NCBI RefSeq assembly: GCF_003576455.2
Contig: NZ_CP032869.1
Coordinates: 2,728,001-2,792,000, forward strand
DNA: 64,000 nucleotides
DNA from: Mucilaginibacter celer
GTDB lineage: Bacteria > Bacteroidota > Bacteroidia > Sphingobacteriales > Sphingobacteriaceae
Reading direction: 5' to 3'
Numbering within the stretch: position 1 is the stretch's first letter; each line of letters starts with the position of its first letter. The position numbers and the translations under genes are program-made. Shown piece by piece: positions 7,918 to 16,516 of this stretch. The notes beneath the pieces are model-generated. The model worked only from the letters and a program-made list of their open reading frames with translations, searched no databases and was not told the origin of the DNA.

Positions 7918-10506
7918 CTAAAACCTGAAACCAATAGTAATATAAGGTAACGATCCCTCTTTCGAAAAACCCATTACAGCTTCTATCAATACCAGCTGCG
8001 CCGGAATAACGTAAAGCCCACCGCCATAGCCATCATGCCACCTGTCTGATGATTCGCCGGGTACCCAGACCCTGCCAACATCATTAAAACCAATCAACCC
8101 AAACGAGCCCGGCAACAGGTACGAGGTAAAATCCATCACTTTTAAGCGCAGCTCGAGGTTATTGTAAGCGATGGTACGCCCGGTAAAACGGTTGGTATGA
8201 AAACCACGAAAATTTTGTGAGCCGCCAAGCTTCATCTGCTGAAAGTAGGCAGCATTACCCACCGTAGTGCCCAAACCGGTACGGTTGGCAATCACGAGTA
8301 CCGAATCCCTGTCGGGATTAAGGTAAAAGCTAAATTCGGAAAGCGCCTGGCCATAAGTATTATGACTGCCAGAGCCGCCCCCGCTAAAACCACTTACGGT
8401 GGTTGTCCACAGAATGCCCTTAGTTGGAATAATGAGTTTGTTGCGGGTATCTACAGTTGCGTTTGCCGTTAGCCCGCCATAAACTTTTGTTCCGAATACT
8501 TTTTCGTTACCGAATGCGGTATTATAGCCGTTTAAAAACCTTTCGGTATTGTTTGATGGCTTACTGTTGTAAAACTGCCCGGCTATGCCGGCGCTTACAT
8601 GCAGGCTGCCAAAATCGCGGTGCAGGGAAACATCACCGGTAACATAATCATAGCGGTTGCGGTAGTATGAAATTTTTCTGTCGCCCTGGTTTTCAAAAAC
8701 GGTATTGTTGCCTATCCCGAAAAAATTACTCAGGTTATGCGGCCCACGCGACAGCAGGTTGATGCGCAAATCATTTTGACCAATGGCTTTTTTCCAATCG
8801 GCCACGTAGGTAAACAGAAATGATTTACGCTCGAGCGAATAGTTAACCAGGAACTGTTCGCGAAAAGCATAAGGCTCTTTGCGAAAGCCATGCCGCTCAT
8901 AACTGAAGCCGCCTATTAACAAAATGCCGATATCATTGCTATAATTAGCCAACACAATAGGCTCAAACCTGTCAAACTTAAAAGCTGTTTTATCGTAACT
9001 GTTTACGGTGCTGTCTGTCGAGGTTCGAATGCGGGCTAAAGATGACGACGGTAGGCTGTTCTGCTGATCTGAACGATCATAAATGTAGTTTTTTGATTTG
9101 TTATTGAGCGAACTATCAACCTTAAAAGTATCGGCCCCCTCCCCGCCTATCATCCGCACTATGATTGATGAGGGCGTTGAGCCGGTAACCTCAAACCGGT
9201 CATCCCCGTCAAAACCATATAGCCTCACCTCTTTGGTAACATCGGGTTTAAAAGTGCGATGGTAGGTTACCCTATCAATGCTTCCATCTTTTTTGATCTT
9301 GTTTACAGTAACGGTAATATCGCCATTGGTTTCATGGGCGATGCTGAACTTATCAGTTTTATCGCTGGCCGGTACATCAACATATATCGAAATAAATCTG
9401 TAGTATTCAAGCGCCTGTTTTTGGAGGATGTTTCTCCGGGCTATCATTTTACTGATAATTTCGGGGCCGGATAATTTATAGATGGTATCTGGCATCAACC
9501 TCACCGCCTTTTTAATCACATCATCGGTCAGTTTGCCTTGTACAAAGGTTATCTGCTCCTTCCAGTCATCCTCGCTCAATCCATTCAAAAAATACCTGTC
9601 GAAATAGCGGGCGTTGAAATTCCAGCCGTTAATGTCCCTGATCTCATCGCTATAGCCCTGAAACTTTGATTTAAGCCATTGATGGGCCACTATCCAGGGG
9701 AAAACGCCGGAGGTTTTATAATAAACCTGGTCACGGTCGCGAGGAACGGGTTCGTAGATGGTTTCGTGTTTGCCATCTATCTTTTCCCAGCGCCATTGGT
9801 CTTCGTGGCGGTCCCAATCGCCCAGCAGCATATCAAGTAAACGGGCGCGCAATACTATTTTCTGGTCAACGTGGTTATCGTTATCCTCCTGTAATTTGCG
9901 CTGTACTTTTTCGGTATTGTCGGTTTTTTCGGCATCCAGCGGTTCGCGTTCTTCAAACAAAAACACCTGGTTGGCAAAATCCTGCCGGTACTCGCCTAAA
10001 GCCGGATCATCGGGCACATAAACAATTTTAGGATTGGAGTGCGGAACGCCAAGCGCCTCTGCCAAAGGCGGCACAGTTAAGGCAGAAAAAGGATGTGCGG
10101 CAGATACCTGGTCCTGCAAAATATCTTTTGCCACCGTAGGCCGTAAATTAACGGGTAAACCTTTCTCGGGATATTTCTGCAAGGTACGGATCACCCATTG
10201 TTGCCCGGTTGCATCCTGCAGGCGTAGAGATTTGGTTTGCTTCCCCCCTCCCCGTTGTAATATTTTAAGACCGCCTTTTTCTTTGTCGATATGAAACACA
10301 GGGAGTGTAACAGGAGCTGCCCATAACATGCGGTAATTATCCCCTAAAAAGAAACGATGTGTGCCGCTAACATTGTTATATTGCGGCTCGATGGCAAGTT
10401 TAATGCTATCGGGCTTAGTTTGAGCGTTACCAATATCGGCCTTAAATAAAAAGCCAGTGGTTAAAACAAGTAATAAGGAGTTAAATAGGTATTTACCGTG
10501 CCCCAT
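7918..10506 (-). CDS. Outer-membrane barrel protein with N-terminal kinase-like region (paralogue of 18899-22504)
   Basis: 862 residues with an N-terminal signal-like segment (LLLVLTTGFLFKADIGNAQ). Residues 50-480 align by eye with the middle of the 1201-residue protein at 18899-22504: a glycine-rich stretch (RGGGKQTKSL, 85-94), a basic strand (WVIRTLQK), GDWDRH (229-234) and PRDRDQ (D257, D259). These recall the catalytic loop and metal Asp of atypical kinases such as Fam20C, HipA and CotH; no activity is shown. The last ~350 residues form a beta-barrel of the surface antigen/BamA type (GGSQNFRGFHTNRFTGRTI, ending in TIGFRF with terminal Phe). It lacks the phosphatase domain of its paralogue. 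Confidence 0.8.
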   Translation of the reverse strand: MGHGKYLFNSLLLVLTTGFLFKADIGNAQTKPDSIKLAIEPQYNNVSGTHRFFLGDNYRMLWAAPVTLPVFHIDKEKGGLKILQRGGGKQTKSLRLQDATGQQWVIRTLQKYPEKGLPVNLRPTVAKDILQDQVSAAHPFSALTVPPLAEALGVPHSNPKIVYVPDDPALGEYRQDFANQVFLFEEREPLDAEKTDNTEKVQRKLQEDNDNHVDQKIVLRARLLDMLLGDWDRHEDQWRWEKIDGKHETIYEPVPRDRDQVYYKTSGVFPWIVAHQWLKSKFQGYSDEIRDINGWNFNARYFDRYFLNGLSEDDWKEQITFVQGKLTDDVIKKAVRLMPDTIYKLSGPEIISKMIARRNILQKQALEYYRFISIYVDVPASDKTDKFSIAHETNGDITVTVNKIKKDGSIDRVTYHRTFKPDVTKEVRLYGFDGDDRFEVTGSTPSSIIVRMIGGEGADTFKVDSSLNNKSKNYIYDRSDQQNSLPSSSLARIRTSTDSTVNSYDKTAFKFDRFEPIVLANYSNDIGILLIGGFSYERHGFRKEPYAFREQFLVNYSLERKSFLFTYVADWKKAIGQNDLRINLLSRGPHNLSNFFGIGNNTVFENQGDRKISYYRNRYDYVTGDVSLHRDFGSLHVSAGIAGQFYNSKPSNNTERFLNGYNTAFGNEKVFGTKVYGGLTANATVDTRNKLIIPTKGILWTTTVSGFSGGGSGSHNTYGQALSEFSFYLNPDRDSVLVIANRTGLGTTVGNAAYFQQMKLGGSQNFRGFHTNRFTGRTIAYNNLELRLKVMDFTSYLLPGSFGLIGFNDVGRVWVPGESSDRWHDGYGGGLYVIPAQLVLIEAVMGFSKEGSLPYITIGFRF

Positions 10507-10577
10507 TGGTTTCTCAGTTAAACGATAGTAGTAATAACCCTATATTACAAAATAGTTTTAATTAATATCCAAAATAA

Positions 10578-10610
10578 CCGATTAAATTAATTAGTGTGCC
10601 GATTAAATTA
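10578..10610. repeat. Direct repeat CCGATTAAATTA, 21-bp period
   Basis: CCGATTAAATTA occurs exactly at 10578-10589 and 10599-10610, two helical turns apart and 72-104 bases upstream of the barrel gene that starts at 10506. The spacing would suit a dimeric activator or repressor. No regulator is identified. Confidence 0.4.
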
Positions 10611-10632
10611 CAGAGGGTGGGTATTATCCAAT

Positions 10633-11331
10633 TTATTGATCAACAGTAAATTGAAACAATCCCGACTCGGAAGCATTGCCCGTCTTGTCCTTGGTTATCA
10701 CTTTCCAATAATAGGTTGTACCCTTGCTAACAGGCACCGAGGATAAGTTCATTGCCAAATTATTGCTTTTTAATAAAGCCGGTTTAGATGTGATACCAAA
10801 ATATACATCATACCCATCAATATCATTATCTACATCATTTCCAATCCATTGCAAATCAACAAAGCTTGTAGTGCTACCGAGGTGCTTGCCAAATATCGGG
10901 GCTACCAATGCTGCTGGGAAAGGACTATAATTGATGATACCTACTCCGGCTACATAAAATTTCCAGGACAAGGTTTCTGCTGTAGCAGTTGACTTTTGAG
11001 ATTTCGAGATAACCGACCACGAGTAAGGGGTATTTCTTAAAACAGTTAATGCGAGTTGATTGCTCTGTGCTGTTTGTTTTGCGGTAACTCCTGTAAGCAG
11101 ATTTTTTAACAACACTTCATAACTATCAGCATTAGCAGCCGCGCTCCATGAAAAGTTAATAGTAGTTTCCTTATCAGAAACCACCGTACCACTTGTACAA
11201 AGCGCGTTTTCTGAAGGAAATATAAGGTTGGCTTTTGAAGGCTCTGGGGGGGATACAGGTTTAAGTTTATCCCCTCCTTTGCCGCATGCGAACAAAAACA
11301 CAGCGAGTAAAATTGAACAGCTTTTCTTCAT
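10633..11331 (-). CDS. Lipoprotein with fibronectin type III-like domains
   Basis: 232 residues from the ATG at 11331, chosen because it starts a lipoprotein signal (MKKSCSILLAVFLFACGKGG, lipobox FAC) and lies one base after the stop codon of the giant T9SS gene (TAA-A-ATG), implying translational coupling. The rest holds two Ig-like/FnIII-like repeats with the pattern FSWSAAANADSYEVLL ... YSWSVISK and VDLQWIGNDVDNDIDGYDVYF ... YYWKVITKD. It is probably anchored at the cell surface or inner leaflet of the outer membrane and may help present or bind the neighbouring surface protein. Confidence 0.8.
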   Translation of the reverse strand: MKKSCSILLAVFLFACGKGGDKLKPVSPPEPSKANLIFPSENALCTSGTVVSDKETTINFSWSAAANADSYEVLLKNLLTGVTAKQTAQSNQLALTVLRNTPYSWSVISKSQKSTATAETLSWKFYVAGVGIINYSPFPAALVAPIFGKHLGSTTSFVDLQWIGNDVDNDIDGYDVYFGITSKPALLKSNNLAMNLSSVPVSKGTTYYWKVITKDKTGNASESGLFQFTVDQ

Positions 11332-11332
11332 T

Positions 11333-14300
11333 TTAGTGCTTAATAACTTTGTAAACATTTTCTTTTTGCGCACAAGCAAGCTTCAGGATATAAACGCCTG
11401 ACTTTAAACTGCTCAAATCGGTTTCAATAACTCCCGAAACGGCGGCATAATTTCGCTTATAAACAACCTTATTAGTCATATCAAAGACAATCAGGGTAGC
11501 ATTTTTCAATAAATCGGTTCCTGCATCCAGCTTAATTGTTGAAGTAAAAGGATTAGGATATGGGGGCGCGTTTTTTATTAGCGTAATGATCTTTTGAAAA
11601 ACACCCTGGCAAAGTTTATCAGTACTTACCTTAAGCGTATTGGTTCCGGGTTGCAGCTTTAATGTAATTTGCGAGTTGGAGGTGGTGACCAACTGATCAT
11701 TAAGGCTAATGTTATACGTTTGCGCGCCCTGCATGGAAAGAAGCAATTGTGTAGTGCCTGGCGTAATGCTTGAGTATACTGAGAGATCGGCAGGCTCGGT
11801 TATTACCGATGTAAAACATTGTTGATAGTTGGGCTGCTCAGCCGCTGTAATACAGATATTATAGCTACCGGGAGCAAGATCAGCCAATACTAACTTATCT
11901 GTAAAGTTATACGTTTTGTTATTTGTTGCAGGTCCGTTTAAGATAGCAGTATAATTTAAAGCAACTTTAGCACTGATATTAATAGAGCCATTGGTTGATC
12001 CCTTACAGCTAACACCAGTATTGCTGAATTTAAAATTATCAGGCGGAAGACTAAAAACAACATTTACAACCAATGGCTGCGAGGTTTGTACCACACCTGC
12101 ATTACTAATTGATAAGGTATATGAACCGCTTTGATTTGCAGTAAAATTAGTTGCATTAGCTCCGCTGATAGGTTTACCATCCTTATTCCATTGATAAGTT
12201 AAACCGGCTACACCTGCGCTGCTAAGGGTTACACTTCCGCCACTTTGCAAATCAAGCGGACCACCTGCGCTTATAACAGGCATTGGCACAAAAACAAAAC
12301 CAGTAATTGAGCCCTTACCTGAAGGAGTGGTAACAGATACGTTACCACTACCCCCTTTAGCCACTACCGCGGTGATAACAGATGATGAAACAACTTTAAA
12401 TGATGCCGCAGGTACATCGCCAAAACTCACCTCAGAAGCATTTGAAAAGTAAGCCCCTTTAATAGTGACCTGGCTTCCCTCGATAGCTGCACCAGGCGTA
12501 ATGGAAGCAATAGTTGGTGCAGGCGCAGGTTTTATGGTAAAAGTTCCTGCCACATAAGTGATATCATAATTTGGCGAAACTGCACCCGAAACGGCTATCG
12601 GATAATTTCCGGGAGAGGACAGGGATGTAGTTGCTGCTGAAATAGAAGGTAGCGTTTTCAAACTTTTAGGGGAATCTCCATTTACAAAACCATTATACGC
12701 GACAGTAAGCAGAGGATCGGCATCGCCGTAATACCTCGCTTTATTATCGGCTGTAATAGTTAGGGATGCTTTGTTTACGGTTAGCTTTAATATCACAGTA
12801 TCAGCAGGTGCATAAGTCGCGTCGCCTTTTTGCGTAGCTTGAATAAGTGTGCTGCCCGCACCTTTTATGTGTAAATTGTATTTTGCATCGATAGATGCTA
12901 TTGAGGGATCGCTTATTTTAAATACGGGAATCAAACCCGAAGAAACCGAAACATTCAGGGCCAGGTCTGCATCGCCATAGCGCCTGGTTAAAACCGAATC
13001 CATTTGTATTTGCTGACCAAGCTTATTACCTACCTTGTAAGGTAAAAACCATACCTTATCGGTAACCTGGTTACCTTTTCCTTTTGGATTAAGTGTTTTA
13101 TGAAAAGGCCCAGATGGATCACCCCAGGATACATAGCGGGCGTCTACCGTATCAGGGTAATTAGTAACTGTTTGTATTCCGTAATCAATGTTACCGGATA
13201 TCTCGCAATCTTTAAAAGTTGGTGAACAATGCCATGATTGTATACCTATCTTGTTGTTTTTTATTACGGATTTAGTAATAACCGGTCTATCAGCTGTACA
13301 TACTATACCTGCATAAGTACTATTCGTTATAGAAAGATTTGAAGCCATAAAGTTTTGATTATATACGGTTAGCGCTCCCGACCGGGCATTGATGTTTCCT
13401 CCACCATCAATATTAAGATACTCCAATTCCGAATTTTTACTTGGATAATTTAGCGTAATACCAAAATCTCCTGTACTTGCCGCTTCTGGTTTTAAGCGCA
13501 CAAATTTAATAGGCAATTGTGAGGTACCTTTTGCTTTCAGCGTACCGCTTACATTTAGGCCGCCACGGATGTTACCGAAATCGAAAAGCGTACCGGGAGC
13601 AATATTGAGCGTTATGTTTTGCGGCACTGTAATCAAATCCCTTAATTGATAATATGAATTGAGACCTGGTAACGGCAAATCAATATTTTTGCGAACCGGT
13701 CCATCAAGCAAAACAATCTTAGCATTTGTATTATTCCGGGTTTTTACACTTCCCGCCAATGTTGTTACAATGTCTTTTGAGTTATTATAAAAACTGTTAT
13801 TCGTTACAACTGCTTCGTAACCGTTATTATCATTAGTAATACCCACACTTGCACTGTTTTTGATTAAACAGTTTGTAACCGTTAACGATGGCGTATAAGT
13901 TGATATAGCGCCATATTCGCCAGAAACTTCAGTGTAGGCAGTTCCCATTTTATCGATGACAACATGATCAATCACATTGTTTTTGCTGCTATCAGAAAAA
14001 AGCAGGTGCCCAGGAGGAGACACCAACATATCTGTTCTCCAACGGTCGTTTCCAGTAAAACGAATTGAATCTTTATCTGTCCCCTTTGCAATCAGCGTTC
14101 CGTAAACGTTAAAAATATCAGGATAAGCTCTGCTATTTCCCGTCCAACGAATTTCTGTTCCTGGATCGATAGTTAACGTGCTGCCATAATTTACCTGATA
14201 TAAAGCCCTAAAAAAATAATATGAACCTGGCCCCTGATTTTTAAGTGTCGATTTGTTATTAAGAATCGTGCTGCTGATCAGTTTGATATTCGCATTGCGA

Positions 14301-16231
14301 TTTCCGGTTGCATTCAATAAATTTTCGGATTTAGTTTCAATAGCTGTCTTATTACCAGAAAAGTTATTGTTTGTTATAATCGGAACATAATCATCATGAA
14401 TATTTATACCTGTGAAGGAGCTGTTTTTAATCATCGAATTAGTAATCGTTACAGACGAGCTGAGTATATTAATAGCATTTTGCTCCTGATAATCATCCCC
14501 CCATTTATCAATACTAACAAAATTCAAAATTGAATTTTTACTGGTAGCGTTAAAGGTAACGTAACCGCCGGGCCTGCTTTGATCACCTGGATTACGAAGC
14601 CCACGGAATAAAATGGAATCGGTAGCAGTACCGTTTGCAATCAGTGTTCCGTTAACCGTAATGCGATCATTAACAGAATAGGTTTGCACTTCAACACCAG
14701 GCCCAATGGTAAGCTTTTTATCTTGCTGAATGATAACCTCGCCATTAATTACCCAAGGATTGCCAGCTTTGGTCCAGGTACCACTCACTTCGCCATTTAT
14801 CCGGTTTTGTTTTTTGGTGATATAATAGGTGGTATAAACACTAAACAAGCCGGTGGCTTTACCGGTAGAGATAGTTGTCCATCCATCCGGCGGTGGTGTA
14901 GGTGCAAAGCCATCATCTATAACGGTAATCTTTTTGCCAACGGGCATATTGTAATAATTACTGATCTTAAAAATCTCATAGGTTCTTGTACCTACTGTTT
15001 GAGTTGTAATCCCTGTAATGAACCAACCAACAGGCGGTATGGTAGTTGCCATAGAGTATTGTTTGGTAGGATCCATACTACTGGTACGGATAATTTTTCG
15101 GGTTTCGTAAATAGTTGCTACCGAAAATACGCTCCCCATTGAAACAGGCATCCACCCATCGGGCTGTATTTCATCTACTATGGTTATTTCATTCAACGAG
15201 TCAAAACCTTCAAGTTTTTCGATGGTACGGGTTTGATATATTGTGGATATAAAAAAACGTCCGCCAACACCTATCGTAACCCAGCCTTGAGGTGGCCTGG
15301 CATCAATAATGGTTATTTTATCGCCGGGTGCCGCGTTTTTATAGTTTTTAGCAAGTTTATAATTGTATATACCTATACCGGTATTATTTGCACCAAAATC
15401 CGTCTGGATCCAGCCATCGGGCATAGCCCCGTCATAAAAAGAATATTCTTTTTTTGGATCGAGCGTGCTGATCTTTTTAATTCTTCGTGTTAGCACTTTC
15501 TGGTTACCTACTACTTTAGTTCCCATACCTATAGTTATCCAACCAGACGGCGGAAACGAGCCAACAATAGTAATCTCGTCAATACTGTTCAAGCCATCAA
15601 GCCTTATAATTTTGCGGGTATCGAAACTCAGGTTACCCAGCTTTGTAGTACCCATATCGGTGGCTACCCAACCTATTGGAACAAAAGGGCTTAAGATAGT
15701 TAAGGTACTACCCGGCGGCAGGCCGTCGTAACGGGTTATGGTGGCATAGTAATCTTGCGGAGCAATTGAGGTTGGATTAAATTTCACTCCGGTCCAAACC
15801 CAGCCATCAGGCGCAATATCGTCAACCATATCAACCTTACTTCCGGTAGGCATACCTTCTACTTTCAGAATATCATTATTATAATAAATACTCGTTCCGA
15901 GTTTACCATTAATTATTGCAGGAATAGCAGGACCTATACTTTTAGAAGTTTTTATCCAACCTGAAGGTTTAATATCAGCGCTCAAAAACAGCTTGCTGCC
16001 TGTAGGCAGACCTTCATAATAAACAATATCCCTTGCATAGTTTTCGAGCCCAAAAACCAAACCAGGTTCACAAGGATCACCTACATGCGTAGTAATCCAT
16101 CCCGAGGGGACTGACTGTTTACATATCTTTTTTTTATCGCCGGGTTGTTGAGCGTTGGAGGCAAAGCTGTTTAATAACAGTATACCTAAAAAGGTGCACC
16201 GAATGGCACACTTGCTTATTTTAGTGATCAT
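11333..16231 (-). CDS. Giant T9SS-exported surface protein (GW-type repeats, beta-helix, MBG, IPT, Ig-like, type A sorting domain)
   Basis: 1632 residues with a signal peptide ending NSFASNAQQ. In order: ten repeats of roughly 45 residues (about 25-470), each with a P-x-G-W core such as PPSGWITI, APDGWVWT or PPQGWVTI; a long right-handed beta-helix-like region (about 480-1080) with Asn-rich rungs such as ITNNNFSGNKTAI; an MBG-like domain (ITADNKARYYGDADP); an IPT/TIG-like domain (PTIASITPGAAIEGSQVTI); an Ig-like domain (YQWNKDGKPISGAN); and a C-terminal T9SS type A sorting domain (YPNPFTSTIKL ... GVYILKL). Likely a surface adhesin or glycan-binding protein; no enzyme domain is seen. Confidence 0.87.
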   Translation of the reverse strand: MITKISKCAIRCTFLGILLLNSFASNAQQPGDKKKICKQSVPSGWITTHVGDPCEPGLVFGLENYARDIVYYEGLPTGSKLFLSADIKPSGWIKTSKSIGPAIPAIINGKLGTSIYYNNDILKVEGMPTGSKVDMVDDIAPDGWVWTGVKFNPTSIAPQDYYATITRYDGLPPGSTLTILSPFVPIGWVATDMGTTKLGNLSFDTRKIIRLDGLNSIDEITIVGSFPPSGWITIGMGTKVVGNQKVLTRRIKKISTLDPKKEYSFYDGAMPDGWIQTDFGANNTGIGIYNYKLAKNYKNAAPGDKITIIDARPPQGWVTIGVGGRFFISTIYQTRTIEKLEGFDSLNEITIVDEIQPDGWMPVSMGSVFSVATIYETRKIIRTSSMDPTKQYSMATTIPPVGWFITGITTQTVGTRTYEIFKISNYYNMPVGKKITVIDDGFAPTPPPDGWTTISTGKATGLFSVYTTYYITKKQNRINGEVSGTWTKAGNPWVINGEVIIQQDKKLTIGPGVEVQTYSVNDRITVNGTLIANGTATDSILFRGLRNPGDQSRPGGYVTFNATSKNSILNFVSIDKWGDDYQEQNAINILSSSVTITNSMIKNSSFTGINIHDDYVPIITNNNFSGNKTAIETKSENLLNATGNRNANIKLISSTILNNKSTLKNQGPGSYYFFRALYQVNYGSTLTIDPGTEIRWTGNSRAYPDIFNVYGTLIAKGTDKDSIRFTGNDRWRTDMLVSPPGHLLFSDSSKNNVIDHVVIDKMGTAYTEVSGEYGAISTYTPSLTVTNCLIKNSASVGITNDNNGYEAVVTNNSFYNNSKDIVTTLAGSVKTRNNTNAKIVLLDGPVRKNIDLPLPGLNSYYQLRDLITVPQNITLNIAPGTLFDFGNIRGGLNVSGTLKAKGTSQLPIKFVRLKPEAASTGDFGITLNYPSKNSELEYLNIDGGGNINARSGALTVYNQNFMASNLSITNSTYAGIVCTADRPVITKSVIKNNKIGIQSWHCSPTFKDCEISGNIDYGIQTVTNYPDTVDARYVSWGDPSGPFHKTLNPKGKGNQVTDKVWFLPYKVGNKLGQQIQMDSVLTRRYGDADLALNVSVSSGLIPVFKISDPSIASIDAKYNLHIKGAGSTLIQATQKGDATYAPADTVILKLTVNKASLTITADNKARYYGDADPLLTVAYNGFVNGDSPKSLKTLPSISAATTSLSSPGNYPIAVSGAVSPNYDITYVAGTFTIKPAPAPTIASITPGAAIEGSQVTIKGAYFSNASEVSFGDVPAASFKVVSSSVITAVVAKGGSGNVSVTTPSGKGSITGFVFVPMPVISAGGPLDLQSGGSVTLSSAGVAGLTYQWNKDGKPISGANATNFTANQSGSYTLSISNAGVVQTSQPLVVNVVFSLPPDNFKFSNTGVSCKGSTNGSINISAKVALNYTAILNGPATNNKTYNFTDKLVLADLAPGSYNICITAAEQPNYQQCFTSVITEPADLSVYSSITPGTTQLLLSMQGAQTYNISLNDQLVTTSNSQITLKLQPGTNTLKVSTDKLCQGVFQKIITLIKNAPPYPNPFTSTIKLDAGTDLLKNATLIVFDMTNKVVYKRNYAAVSGVIETDLSSLKSGVYILKLACAQKENVYKVIKH

Positions 16232-16427
16232 GGTGCAGGTTTTTGAAAGCGGAAGATGAAATCTTAAGAAATTGTAGAAAAATTACAGAAATCAAATAGC
16301 CGACATTGATCTAAAGCGGCAGAGAAGCGGGTGTTGTAGATTTTGAGTATCATATACTGAAAGGTTTGGTTATCAATAAAATAAAATCTTCTAAATATAA
16401 TACATTTGGATAATTTAAGCAAAGAAA

Positions 16428-16459
16428 AAAGCGAAACCTGAATTAACAGGTTCCGCTTT
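16428..16459 (-). terminator. Rho-independent terminator of the GAF-type gene
   Basis: The stem GCGAAACCTG/CAGGTTCCGC (one mismatch) around AATTAA is followed on the minus strand by a T-run (CTTTTTTCTTT). It lies 58 bases past the stop of the gene ending at 16517 and would close the five-gene cluster. Confidence 0.8.
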
Positions 16460-16516
16460 ATATGCTATACAGAAAATTTTATGTAATCGGATCTCTTTCT
16501 TTAAAACAGCATAATA

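Noticed and set aside
14684..15142. 152-residue plus-strand frame inside the giant T9SS gene
   Set aside because: Antisense of the P-x-G-W repeat region; Cys/Asn-rich with no domain features.
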